DNA of 12,866 nucleotides, from positions 24,237-37,102 of the forward strand of contig DCVQ01000003.1 of NCBI GenBank assembly GCA_002328745.1, read 5' to 3'. This DNA comes from Actinobacteria bacterium UBA2184 (GTDB taxonomy: Bacteria > Actinomycetota > Coriobacteriia > Anaerosomatales > Anaerosomataceae). The notes beneath the pieces are model-generated. The model did not search any database and was not told the origin of the DNA. It saw only the letters and a list, made by a program, of their open reading frames with translations. A program made the position numbers and the translations under genes. Position 1 is the first letter of the stretch. Each line of letters starts with the position of its first letter. Shown here piece after piece: positions 6,170 to 12,866 of this stretch.

Positions 6170-7866
6170 GACGCCTCCCTCGCCAGTCTCCGGGTCGTGG
6201 ACACCAGCCGCTCGAGCACGTCGATCGCCCGCCCGGAGTCGATCGACTCACGCGCGCGAACGACGCCCCCGGCCAGGTCGTCCACCGCGCCTGCCGCGAG
6301 CAGCGCCGCAGCAGCGTTAAGCAGCACGATGTCCCGGCGCGGGCCGTGCTCGCCCTCGAGGACGGCGCGCACCAGGATCGCGTTGGCCGCGCCGTCGCCG
6401 CCTGCGATGTCGGCGAGCGTGGAGCGCGCGATGCCGACCTCCTCGGGCGTGATCGTGTAGGTGCGTACGCCGCCGCGCCCGGCATCGGACTCGGATACGG
6501 TGGTCGGGCCGCTGGCCGAGACCTCGTCCATCCCCGGGTGCCCGTGCACCACGAGCACCCGCTCGCTCCCCAGGTGCCCCGAAACCTCGGCAAGCACCGG
6601 CGCGAGACGCGGATCGTACACCCCGAGAAGCTGCCGCTTCGCGCTCGCGGGGTTGGTGAGCGGCCCCAGGATGTTGAAGACCGTGCGGATGCCGATCTCC
6701 CGCCGGGTGGGTCCGGCGTGCCGCATCGATGAGTGGAGGGTCTGCGCGAACATGAAGCCCACGCCCACCTCGTCGACACAGCGCGCGATGTCGGCCGGCA
6801 GAAGCGAGATGTCGATGCCCAGCGCCTCGAGCACGTCAGCGCTGCCGGCCGACGACGAGACCGCGCGATTGCCGTGCTTGGCGACCGGCACGCCCGCCCC
6901 GGCCACCACGAACGTCGCCGTCGTGGAGATGTTGAAGGTGTGCAGCCCGTCTCCGCCCGTGCCGACGATATCGATGTAGCCGGGCGTCGAAGGTCGCACG
7001 GGTGTGGCGCGGTCGCGCATCGCCCGGGCGAAGCCCGTGATCTCGTCGACGGTCTCGCCCTTCATGCGCATCGCGACGATCAGCGCGGAGATCTGGGAGG
7101 GAGTGGCTTCGCCGTCCATGACGATGCCCATCACGCGCTCGGCCTCGTCCTCGTCGAGCGCGTTGCCGCCCGTCACGCGGGCGATCGCCCCCGGGACCGT
7201 GGTCACCTCGGCCAGTCGTGCCGAGGAGCGCGCCGTGCCGCCCGCCGCGGCGATGGCCGCCGGAGCTTCGGGCGTCGAGCGCTCGAGCGGGACCTCGCCG
7301 CACACGTCGAGGAAGTTCGCGAGGATCTTCGCGCCCTCGGGCGTGAGCACGCTTTCGGGGTGGAACTGCACGCCGAAGACGGGCTTGCCCGCGTGCCGGA
7401 GCGCCTGGACCACGCCGTCCGAGGTCGTCGCCTGCACCTGAAGCGGTTCGCCGATGCTCCCGGCCTCCACGCACAGCGAGTGATAGCGCGTGGCGGTGAA
7501 CGGGTTCGGGACGCCCGCGAACAGGCCGGTGCCGTCGTGGACGATCTCGTCGGTCTTGCCGTGCACCGGCTTCGGTGCGCGGCACACGGCCCCGCCGAAC
7601 ACCTCGGCGATCACCTGATGGCCGAGGCACACGCCGAGCACCGGCACGCCCGCTTCCACAGCAGCGCGCACGACACCCGCCGAGATGCCGGCGTCCGCGG
7701 GGGTCCCCGGGCCCGGCGAGATGACGACGCCCGCAGGCGCGAGGGCAAGAGCCTCGACAGCCGTCAGCGCATCGTTTCGCTCCACCCGCACGTCCGCACC
7801 GAGCGCGGCGAGCAGCTGCACGAGGTTGTAGGTGAAGGAGTCGTAGTTGTCGATGACGAGGATCAT
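6166..7866 (-). CDS. trpGD: Fused anthranilate synthase glutaminase / anthranilate phosphoribosyltransferase
   Basis: 566 residues with two domains. Residues 1-190 are a class-I glutamine amidotransferase: VIDNYDSFTYNLVQ, the oxyanion segment SPGPGTPADAG, nucleophile Cys80 in GVCLGHQ, and His169/Glu171 in QFHPES. It feeds ammonia to TrpE. Residues about 226-566 are the phosphoribosyltransferase that joins anthranilate to PRPP: GTGGDG (302-307), NISTT, KHGNRAVSSSAGSADVLE and the NILGPLTNP loop (398-406). An Ala-rich linker (about 192-225) joins them. Both active sites look intact. The fusion is the order seen in enterobacterial TrpGD; many bacteria keep the genes separate. ATG 7866 has a strong GGAGGT six bases upstream and overlaps the trpE stop by 4 nt (ATGA), suiting 1:1 production with TrpE. 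Confidence 0.97.
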   Translation of the reverse strand: MILVIDNYDSFTYNLVQLLAALGADVRVERNDALTAVEALALAPAGVVISPGPGTPADAGISAGVVRAAVEAGVPVLGVCLGHQVIAEVFGGAVCRAPKPVHGKTDEIVHDGTGLFAGVPNPFTATRYHSLCVEAGSIGEPLQVQATTSDGVVQALRHAGKPVFGVQFHPESVLTPEGAKILANFLDVCGEVPLERSTPEAPAAIAAAGGTARSSARLAEVTTVPGAIARVTGGNALDEDEAERVMGIVMDGEATPSQISALIVAMRMKGETVDEITGFARAMRDRATPVRPSTPGYIDIVGTGGDGLHTFNISTTATFVVAGAGVPVAKHGNRAVSSSAGSADVLEALGIDISLLPADIARCVDEVGVGFMFAQTLHSSMRHAGPTRREIGIRTVFNILGPLTNPASAKRQLLGVYDPRLAPVLAEVSGHLGSERVLVVHGHPGMDEVSASGPTTVSESDAGRGGVRTYTITPEEVGIARSTLADIAGGDGAANAILVRAVLEGEHGPRRDIVLLNAAAALLAAGAVDDLAGGVVRARESIDSGRAIDVLERLVSTTRRLAREAS

Positions 7867-9476
7867 CGGGCCACCTCCCCGGACGGGCGATCGGGAGACC
7901 TAAGGCCGATCCTTTCGCAGGAGGCTTCCGCCGGGAGGCGGGAGCCTCCGAGGACAGAGGCCGTGGTCTCCCGATCGTCCGGGCGGGGCGTGATCGCATC
8001 CTCCCCGTGCATCCCGGCTGCGAGTTCCAGCGCGTGGTGCAGCGCGCGCGCCTTGTGCAGGCACTCCTCGTATTCGCGCTCGGGTTCGCTGTCCGCCACG
8101 AGACCGGCGCCGCTTTGCAGGTAGGCGCGTCCGCCGGCGAGCACGAACGTGCGGATGGTGATGCACATGTCCATCGCGCCATCGAGGCCGAAGTAGCCGA
8201 CCGTGCCGGCGTAGGGACCGCGGGCGGCCGGCTCGAGGTCCGCGACGATCTCCATCGCGCGAACCTTCGGGGCGCCTGAGACCGTCCCTGCGGGGAACGT
8301 CGCGCGCAGCGCGTCGAAGGCGTCCTTGCCCGGCGCGAGCGTGCCGGTCACGTTGCTCACGATGTGCATCACGTGGCTGTAGTACTCGACCTCCATGAGC
8401 TCGTCGACCGTGACCGTCCCCGGCGCGCTCACGCGACCGAGGTCGTTGCGGCCGAGGTCCACGAGCATGACGTGCTCGGCGCGCTCCTTCTCGTCGGCGA
8501 GCAGGTCCGCGCGCAGGCGGCCGTCCTCGGCGCTGTCAGCGCCCCGCGGCCGCGTGCCGGCGAGCGGGCGTGTGAGCACGGTGTCGTCCTCGACGCGCAC
8601 GAGCGGTTCGGGGCTCGAACCCACAAGCGTGACCTCGGCGGTACGGATGTAGAACATGTACGGGCTCGGGTTCACCGCGCGGAGCACCCGGTACAGGTCG
8701 AGGCCGTCGCCCTCGTACGGCGCCGAGAAGCGCTGCGAGAGCACCACCTGGAAGATGTCGCCGGCGGCGATGTGCTCCTTGGCCGCGACGACGCTCGCAA
8801 GGAAGTCCTCCTTCGAAGTGTGCGCCTGGAGCGGCACCTCTCGGGTGACGCCGACAGCGCCCAGCTCGGCGCCGCGCGGACCGCGATCGATGCGGCGCAG
8901 GTAGCCGTCGATGCGCTTGAGGGCCGCGTCGTACGCGAGCTCGGGGGCGCCGCCCGGACGCACGGGCGCGATCACCTGGAGCACGCGCCGCGCGTGATCG
9001 AACGCCACGACGACGTCGGCCATCATGAAGACCATGTCCGGCACGCCCAGCTCATCGTTCCCGTGCCGGGGGACGCGCTCGAAGCCGGTGGCCGCCTCGT
9101 AGCCGACGAAGCCCACGGCCCCGCCGACGAACAGCGGCAGTCCCGGCACGCGGGCGACGCGTCCTGCCGAGAGGCGGTCCGCCACCACGGTGAGCGGATC
9201 GTCGACGGCCATGCCGTGGACGCCGCCGTTCTCGACGACGACCTCGCCTCGCCTCGCCGTGATGACCTCGCGGTCGCCGACGCCGAGAAAGCTGTAGCGG
9301 CCGAGACGCTCCCCGCCGATCACGCTCTCGAGCAGGAATGCGTGCGCGGCGCCCTCGGAAAGCGCCATGAACGCCGAAATCGGCGTCGCCAGGTCCGCGT
9401 AGACCTCGCGCGCGACCGGCACCACGTCGTGGTCGGCGGCAAGCCGTACGAATTCGTCCTTCGCTGGCAGGATCAC
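7863..9476 (-). CDS. trpE: Anthranilate synthase component I
   Basis: 537 residues. It converts chorismate to anthranilate using ammonia from the TrpG domain of the next gene, the committed step of the pathway. Visible: the tryptophan feedback site with AFLLES (46-51) and GRYSFLG, followed by the chorismate-binding core PSPYMFYI, LTRPLAGTRPRG, ERAEHVMLVDLGRND, ATFPAGTVSGAPK and QSGAGLVADSEPE. Start: the open frame continues upstream through the leader RNA, so I chose GTG 9476, with AAGGAG five bases upstream and the ILPAKDEF N-terminus aligning with the family. The conserved domain ends around residue 488; the last 49 residues are an Arg/Pro/Ser/Glu-rich tail that is encoded by a large inverted repeat (7879-7982) and is not typical of TrpE. 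Expression should be set by the T-box just upstream. Confidence 0.96.
   Translation of the reverse strand: MILPAKDEFVRLAADHDVVPVAREVYADLATPISAFMALSEGAAHAFLLESVIGGERLGRYSFLGVGDREVITARRGEVVVENGGVHGMAVDDPLTVVADRLSAGRVARVPGLPLFVGGAVGFVGYEAATGFERVPRHGNDELGVPDMVFMMADVVVAFDHARRVLQVIAPVRPGGAPELAYDAALKRIDGYLRRIDRGPRGAELGAVGVTREVPLQAHTSKEDFLASVVAAKEHIAAGDIFQVVLSQRFSAPYEGDGLDLYRVLRAVNPSPYMFYIRTAEVTLVGSSPEPLVRVEDDTVLTRPLAGTRPRGADSAEDGRLRADLLADEKERAEHVMLVDLGRNDLGRVSAPGTVTVDELMEVEYYSHVMHIVSNVTGTLAPGKDAFDALRATFPAGTVSGAPKVRAMEIVADLEPAARGPYAGTVGYFGLDGAMDMCITIRTFVLAGGRAYLQSGAGLVADSEPEREYEECLHKARALHHALELAAGMHGEDAITPRPDDRETTASVLGGSRLPAEASCERIGLRSPDRPSGEVAR
7879..7982 (-). repeat. Nested imperfect inverted repeat (104 nt) inside the 3' end of trpE
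   Basis: The outer arms are 7879-7900 and 7965-7982: they match fully except for 4 extra bases in the left arm (12 bp plus 6 bp). Inner arms 7921-7932 and 7937-7948 match 11 of 12 around a 4-nt loop. Between them GGCC/GGCC and TCCT/AGGA also pair. The trpE mRNA would fold here into one long hairpin just before the trpGD start. The repeat coincides with the non-conserved TrpE tail. Confidence 0.7.
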
Positions 9477-9505
9477 GTTCGCTCCTTCTCGGTACCCGGG
9501 AATAC

Positions 9506-9538
9506 AAAAAAGCCCTCGTCCTCTAAGGGACGAGAGCT
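9506..9538 (-). terminator. Intrinsic terminator of the trp T-box leader
   Basis: On the minus strand AGCTCTCGTCC (9538-9528) pairs with GGACGAGGGCT (9521-9511), one G-U pair, with a 6-nt loop CTTAGA, followed by six T residues (9511-9506). It is a classic factor-independent terminator, here conditional on the T-box state, about 30 nt before the trpE start. Confidence 0.93.
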
Positions 9539-9790
9539 CGTGTCTCCCGCGGTACCACCCTTGTTGCCGAAGCCTGTCACGGCTCCGGCCACTCTTCCTG
9601 CAGTACGCGGCCGATGATCCGGCCTTCATACCCGGTCCCTGGTATCGGTGGGCGTCCGCCGGGACTAGTAGGCGCTATCGCGCTGTTGCCCCGGAGCCTC
9701 GAGGGTCCATTCCTACCGGCCGCTCATGCCGGGTTTCCACCGTCCCCGACTCTCTGGCGTTTCGCGTAACCGGAGTACTACTCCCCGTCA
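9506..9790 (-). promoter_or_regulatory. T-box riboswitch leader of the trp operon (Trp specifier UGG)
   Basis: Read on the minus strand: a 5' Stem I with GGGG then AGTA (S-turn) near 9786-9776; the distal motifs AGAGAG (9755-9750) and GGTG (9741-9738, the GNUG loop); then the 3' side of the specifier loop with GAATGGAC, so the specifier triplet is TGG at 9709-9707, the tryptophan codon. The T-box sequence AGGGTGGTACCGCG is at 9561-9548, followed by an intrinsic terminator (9538-9506). AAGGG (9562-9558) can pair with CCCTT (9529-9525) to form the antiterminator in competition with the terminator. Uncharged tRNA-Trp should stabilise the antiterminator and switch on trpE and the genes after it. 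The 5' limit of the leader is uncertain. Confidence 0.95.
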
Positions 9791-9815
9791 CAGGCCACGT
9801 ATGTGGTTGCGGAGG

Positions 9816-9844
9816 ACTCTAGCAGCCCCGGCGGCGGCGCGCAA
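9816..9844 (-). promoter_or_regulatory. Putative sigma70-type promoter of the trp operon
   Basis: On the minus strand TTGCGC (9844-9839) and TAGAGT (9821-9816) are separated by 17 nt. Both are partial matches to TTGACA and TATAAT. Transcription would start near 9809, some 20 nt before the first recognisable T-box helix. The promoter starts only 11 nt after the stop of the upstream lipoprotein gene. Confidence 0.55.
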
Positions 9845-9854
9845 GCGGTGACGA

Positions 9855-11471
9855 CTACGGCGTCCCTGCCGGCTGGTCGATGAGCGCCGGATCGCCGAGA
9901 CAGTAGAACCGCCCGTCCCTCGAGCCGATGTAGATCCGGCCCCGCCACACGATCGGCGTCGACTCGTAGCTCCCGCCCGACGCGAACGTGGCCACCTCGG
10001 TCACGCCGACCGTCCACGTCCCGCCCGACCGGTCCGTCATCGGCACGCCGCCCTCGGCCTGGTAGTCGATCTTGTAGACGTGCACCTGCGCGTCGTACCC
10101 CGCCGCGATCACGTAGTCGTCGACCATGATCGGCGTCGAGATGGCGCCGCCGATGTTGTCCTTGAAGACGAGCTTGGGCTTCGGCACGTTCGCGACGCCC
10201 TGCGGGCTGGTGGCGGTGCCGTCGATCTCGTCCTGCGAGATCACGTACAGGTTGCCGTCGATGGCGGTGAACGCGGCGAGTGCGGGACGCTCGTCTCCGC
10301 TGCCGTACGCGTCGTTGACGGTCACCGACCCGATGACCCCGCCCTGCCAGTCGGCGAACGACCGGTTCTCGGTCGGGAAGTACCACACGAGCGCCTGGTC
10401 GGCGGGCTTGCTCGGATCGAGCTTGAGCACACCGCCCTTCGCCGAGATGTACTGCTTCTCGACCGCCTGCAGGATGTGGCCGTCCTCGGTGGTGGCCGGC
10501 GAGCCGTCGATGTCCGAGCCGATCCAGTAGTCCCACACGATCTCGAGGGTCTCGAGCTTGAGGCCGTACACGTGGCCGGCCCCCGATGAGATGTACAGCA
10601 CGTCGCCGATGACCGACGGCGAGCTTTCGAGCACCAGGTTGCCGCCGTGCGAACTCGCGCGCGAATCGCCGAGAAGGACCTGCTCGGCCTTGATGACCGG
10701 CCAGTTGTAGCCGCCGCGCTGCTCGGTCTTCGTCGGGTCCACCGCGTAGACGTGCCCCGTCTCGATCGCCACGTACAGCGTGCCGCCGACCATGACCGGG
10801 CTGGAGTCGGCGTCCCGGCTGTAGCTTTTCGTTCGGGGCGCCGTGAGCCGCCACAGCTCCTCCCCGGTCTCGAAGTCGACGCACCGCACGGGCGCGATGC
10901 TTGCGTCGCCGATGGAACGCGGGAAGCCGCGGCGCGAACCGCACACGACAGCGAGCTTCCCCGTGTCGGGCATGCGGAAGACGGTCGGGCTGCCCTTGAT
11001 CACGTCGTCGAAGGTGTAGGCCCACAGCTCCTCGCCGGTCTCGGCGTCGAGCTTGACGAGGTTGTGATCGAAGCCGCCCACGAGGAGGTAGTTCTTCCCG
11101 TCGTCGCGGACGAGCGCGGGCTGCCCCGTCCACCCGGTGCCCGACCAGGTGATCATCCCGGACGACGATGCGGTGCCGCCGGTCGTGCCGCTGCCGATGT
11201 TCGCCCTCCAGATGACCTCGAGCTTCTCGGGCACCGGACCGAGCCCGTAGAAGCGGCGCGTCTCGTCGCCGAGGAACGACGCGACCTTGATGCCGTCCGT
11301 GACCGGGTTGGGACCGAGCGGCTCGGGAAGCGAGATCGTCACGGTCGGCAGGATCGACGGAGTGTCAGGCCTGTCCAGCACGGGGAGCGATGCGGGCGCC
11401 GGATCGCCTTCGCACCCGACGGTCGCGAAGGCGATGCATGCGAGCAGCAGCACCAGGACCCATCTGCGCAC
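9855..11471 (-). CDS. Secreted lipoprotein with PQQ-like beta-propeller repeats
   Basis: 538 residues. The N-terminus has two Arg, a hydrophobic stretch and a Cys at 20 (ATVGC), a slightly atypical lipobox, so it is probably lipid-anchored outside the membrane. Residues 21-85 are a low-complexity Pro/Thr/Leu-rich spacer. From about 86 onward come beta-propeller units of the PQQ-repeat kind: YLLVGGFDHNLVKLDAETGE (128-147), CVDFETGEELW, SSPVMVGGTLYVAI, SSPSVIGDVLYISSGAGHVYGL, AFTAIDGNLYVISQ, STPIMVDDYVIAAG and STPIVWRGRIYIGSRDGRFY; I count seven or eight blades. No dehydrogenase catalytic motif is visible, so a binding or scaffold role (as in BamB-like propellers) is more likely than an enzyme. 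Chosen start is GTG 11471, with AAGGGGGA seven bases upstream; ATG 11516 in the same frame is an alternative. No terminator is visible before the trp promoter. Confidence 0.85.
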   Translation of the reverse strand: MRRWVLVLLLACIAFATVGCEGDPAPASLPVLDRPDTPSILPTVTISLPEPLGPNPVTDGIKVASFLGDETRRFYGLGPVPEKLEVIWRANIGSGTTGGTASSSGMITWSGTGWTGQPALVRDDGKNYLLVGGFDHNLVKLDAETGEELWAYTFDDVIKGSPTVFRMPDTGKLAVVCGSRRGFPRSIGDASIAPVRCVDFETGEELWRLTAPRTKSYSRDADSSPVMVGGTLYVAIETGHVYAVDPTKTEQRGGYNWPVIKAEQVLLGDSRASSHGGNLVLESSPSVIGDVLYISSGAGHVYGLKLETLEIVWDYWIGSDIDGSPATTEDGHILQAVEKQYISAKGGVLKLDPSKPADQALVWYFPTENRSFADWQGGVIGSVTVNDAYGSGDERPALAAFTAIDGNLYVISQDEIDGTATSPQGVANVPKPKLVFKDNIGGAISTPIMVDDYVIAAGYDAQVHVYKIDYQAEGGVPMTDRSGGTWTVGVTEVATFASGGSYESTPIVWRGRIYIGSRDGRFYCLGDPALIDQPAGTP

Positions 11472-11539
11472 CGGCGAATCCCCCTTGTCCTGTGACGTAA
11501 TGCACGCTTCGGCCATTGTGGTATGCGGTGGAGCCGCTA

Positions 11540-12673
11540 TCAAGCTTCCCCGTCGGGGGGGATCCCTATCTCCAGCCGCGGAGGTCGGGGCCACTCGGGC
11601 AGGTTGGGCCGCGACGCGCGCGGCGCCCCCTCCGCGCCGAGCGCTTCGCGCAATCGGGCGACGCGGCGCATCTCGGGATCGTCCTCCGGCGCGAATCCGA
11701 ACCCCGCCCAGCAGAAGAAGAGCGTCGAGTACGCGTCGCCGGCGCTCGGGACGTGGTTGTCCCGCTCGAGGACGTGCTCGATCGCGTCGAGCATCGCCCG
11801 GGGGTGTTTCAGCAGCATCATGCCCTCGGCGTCCGCCTTCTCCGCCGCCTTCCATGCCGCTTCCTGGTGGTACCAGGCCAGCGCCTCGGTCACGAGCGCG
11901 GCGGCGCCGAACACGACGAATCCGCCGACAGGTGCTGCCGACGTAACACCCGTACGGTCTCCCAGGCGCTCCCCGGACTCGAAGTCCGCGTCGCGCGTGA
12001 GGTCGTGCTCCCGATAGCCCCAGATCGGCCCCATGAGCGCCGAGACTGCGGTGGCCCACAACGTGTCGCGCGACACGACGCGCGCGATCAGGTTCGCGAA
12101 GACCGCGCGCTGCTCGCCCAGCGGTATCTTCTCGATCATGCCGGTCGTCATCCCGATGCGCACGCGGCTGAGCGAGCGCCCGAGCACGAAAGCGTTCACG
12201 CGAGAGGTCTCGATGATGTAGAACGTCGGGACCGGCTTGATGCCCGCCGCGATCGCCATATCCCGCAACGCGCTCCTGGTGGGCAGGTACGTCCCCGGGC
12301 GAGGCACGCGGGCGTCGAGCCGCCGGATGAGCGTCACGTCGGAGCGCGCGAGCCTCACGAGCGCCCACGCCCCCGAGGCCACGAAGCTCATCCCGAACGA
12401 GAGGAGCAGGACCTGGCCCGCGAGCGCCATGGGGTGTGCGACGAGCGGGTCGTTTCCCCTGAAGATCCAGGCGAGGTACCACGCGAGCGCCACACCGAGC
12501 CCGCTGGCCACGACGATCGCGAAACCGACAGACACGAACGTCGTGAACGCGAGCATGAAGGCGACGAACTTCCACCGGTTGCGGTCCACGCGACGCTGGA
12601 GCGGCTCGATGCGGCCGACGCGCACGCCGGGTGCGACCACGTCCTCGAGCATCGCCGACGGGCGTACCGCCAC
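11540..12673 (-). CDS. M48/HtpX-like membrane protein lacking the zinc-binding HExxH motif (probable pseudoprotease)
   Basis: 377 residues from GTG 12673, chosen because AGGAAG lies 10 bases upstream; ATG 12652 is an alternative. Two membrane segments are near residues 34-71 and 83-107. The middle matches the M48 fold: SRVNAFVLGRSLSRVRIGMTTGMIE (157-181, compare NAFATG and the TTGLL strand of HtpX), then GEQRAVFANLIARVVSRDTLWAT. In active enzymes the last segment reads VLAHELxHxxxRD; here N194-L195-I196-A197-R198 replaces H-E-x-x-H, while flanking residues (RD, T) are kept. Around 277-283 the segment AEKADAEG resembles the third-ligand region, but the expected Glu position is Ala277, with Glu one residue later. 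The frame is intact, so this is a maintained protein that should be unable to bind zinc as a protease does. It starts just after hisE. Function is unknown. Confidence 0.82.
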   Translation of the reverse strand: MAVRPSAMLEDVVAPGVRVGRIEPLQRRVDRNRWKFVAFMLAFTTFVSVGFAIVVASGLGVALAWYLAWIFRGNDPLVAHPMALAGQVLLLSFGMSFVASGAWALVRLARSDVTLIRRLDARVPRPGTYLPTRSALRDMAIAAGIKPVPTFYIIETSRVNAFVLGRSLSRVRIGMTTGMIEKIPLGEQRAVFANLIARVVSRDTLWATAVSALMGPIWGYREHDLTRDADFESGERLGDRTGVTSAAPVGGFVVFGAAALVTEALAWYHQEAAWKAAEKADAEGMMLLKHPRAMLDAIEHVLERDNHVPSAGDAYSTLFFCWAGFGFAPEDDPEMRRVARLREALGAEGAPRASRPNLPEWPRPPRLEIGIPPDGEA

Positions 12674-12680
12674 GGCCGGG

Positions 12681-12866
12681 CTACTTCCTGCGACTCTCGA
12701 GCTCGGCGGCAAGCTCGCCGAGAGAGATGCCCTCGCGCGTGAGCACTACGAGCAGGTGGTAGAGAAGGTCGGCGGCCTCGTAGGTGAGCTGTCCGAGATC
12801 GTGATCGCGCGCCGCGATGATGACCTCGCCCGACTCCTCGGCGATCTTCTTCAGCAGCTTGTCCTG
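12681..12866 (-). CDS. hisE: Phosphoribosyl-ATP pyrophosphatase, C-terminal part (partial, runs off the right edge)
   Basis: 62 codons to a TAG stop are visible, roughly the last two thirds of a small (about 90-100 residue) protein. It hydrolyses phosphoribosyl-ATP to phosphoribosyl-AMP, the second step of histidine biosynthesis. The family pattern is clear: DKLLKKIAEESGEVIIAAR, which carries the metal-binding EExxE-type helix, then YEAADLLYHLLVVL, and the C-terminal GISLGELAAELESRRK. No HisI domain precedes it within the window; a fused HisIE cannot be excluded because the 5' part is missing. The pseudo-M48 gene begins 8 nt after the stop. Confidence 0.93.
   Translation of the reverse strand, partial: QDKLLKKIAEESGEVIIAARDHDLGQLTYEAADLLYHLLVVLTREGISLGELAAELESRRK

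Noticed and set aside
9477..9629. N-terminal extension of trpE through the leader
   Set aside because: The frame stays open, but these bases are the T-box and terminator; the extension is not TrpE-like, and GTG 9476 has a good Shine-Dalgarno.
11472..12575. Fusion of the PQQ-repeat lipoprotein with an upstream 368-codon extension
   Set aside because: The extension is the wrong frame of the M48-like gene, and the signal peptide and lipobox start at GTG 11471.
12674..12712. Earlier TTG start of the M48-like gene overlapping hisE
   Set aside because: TTG 12712 lies within hisE coding sequence; GTG 12673 just after the hisE stop has a Shine-Dalgarno at acceptable distance.

Overview
This is a high-GC, densely packed chromosomal segment that looks actinobacterial. 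The supports are strong G/C third positions, many GTG starts, ATGA stop/start overlaps, a T-box leader of Firmicutes/Actinobacteria type, and lipoproteins. An anaerobic, Coriobacteriia-like lineage is my guess because of the probable selenoprotein, but the sequence does not prove the taxon.

Layout, left to right. (1) 1-668, minus: N-terminal glutaminase part of a glutamine-dependent NAD+ synthetase, cut by the window edge. (2) 669-775: divergent intergenic region with nested TACCC/GGGTA palindromes overlapping a -10-like box. (3) 776-1183, plus: a small lipoprotein with a thioredoxin fold whose frame is interrupted by one in-frame TGA (941-943), exactly at the first redox residue of the CxxC motif. 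A hairpin with a GGTCA loop lies 20 nt after that TGA, so the gene is best read as a selenoprotein (Sec-Pro-Ser-Cys); ordinary gene calling would truncate it or miss it. (4) 1184-1335: convergent gap with a perfect 36-nt palindrome and a short direct repeat. (5) 1336-9476, minus: a complete tryptophan operon, trpE-trpGD(fusion)-trpC-trpB2-trpF-trpB-trpA, almost every junction overlapping. It converts chorismate to tryptophan and carries two different tryptophan synthase beta genes. It is preceded by a T-box riboswitch with a UGG (Trp) specifier and an intrinsic terminator (9506-9790), and by a plausible promoter (9816-9844). (6) 9855-11471, minus: a lipoprotein made of PQQ-like beta-propeller repeats. 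(7) 11540-12673, minus: a membrane protein related to M48/HtpX peptidases in which the zinc-binding HExxH motif is replaced, so probably a pseudoprotease. (8) 12681-12866, minus: the 3' end of hisE (histidine biosynthesis), cut by the window edge.

The trp genes form one pathway: TrpE and the amidotransferase half of TrpGD make anthranilate; the transferase half of TrpGD, TrpF and TrpC make indole-glycerol phosphate; TrpA and TrpB finish the synthesis. The leader should sense uncharged tRNA-Trp. The most interesting signals are the unlisted selenoprotein thioredoxin with its possible CsoR/CstR-type operator, the dead M48 homologue, the second TrpB inside the operon, and a ~104-nt nested hairpin that encodes an extra C-terminal tail of TrpE.
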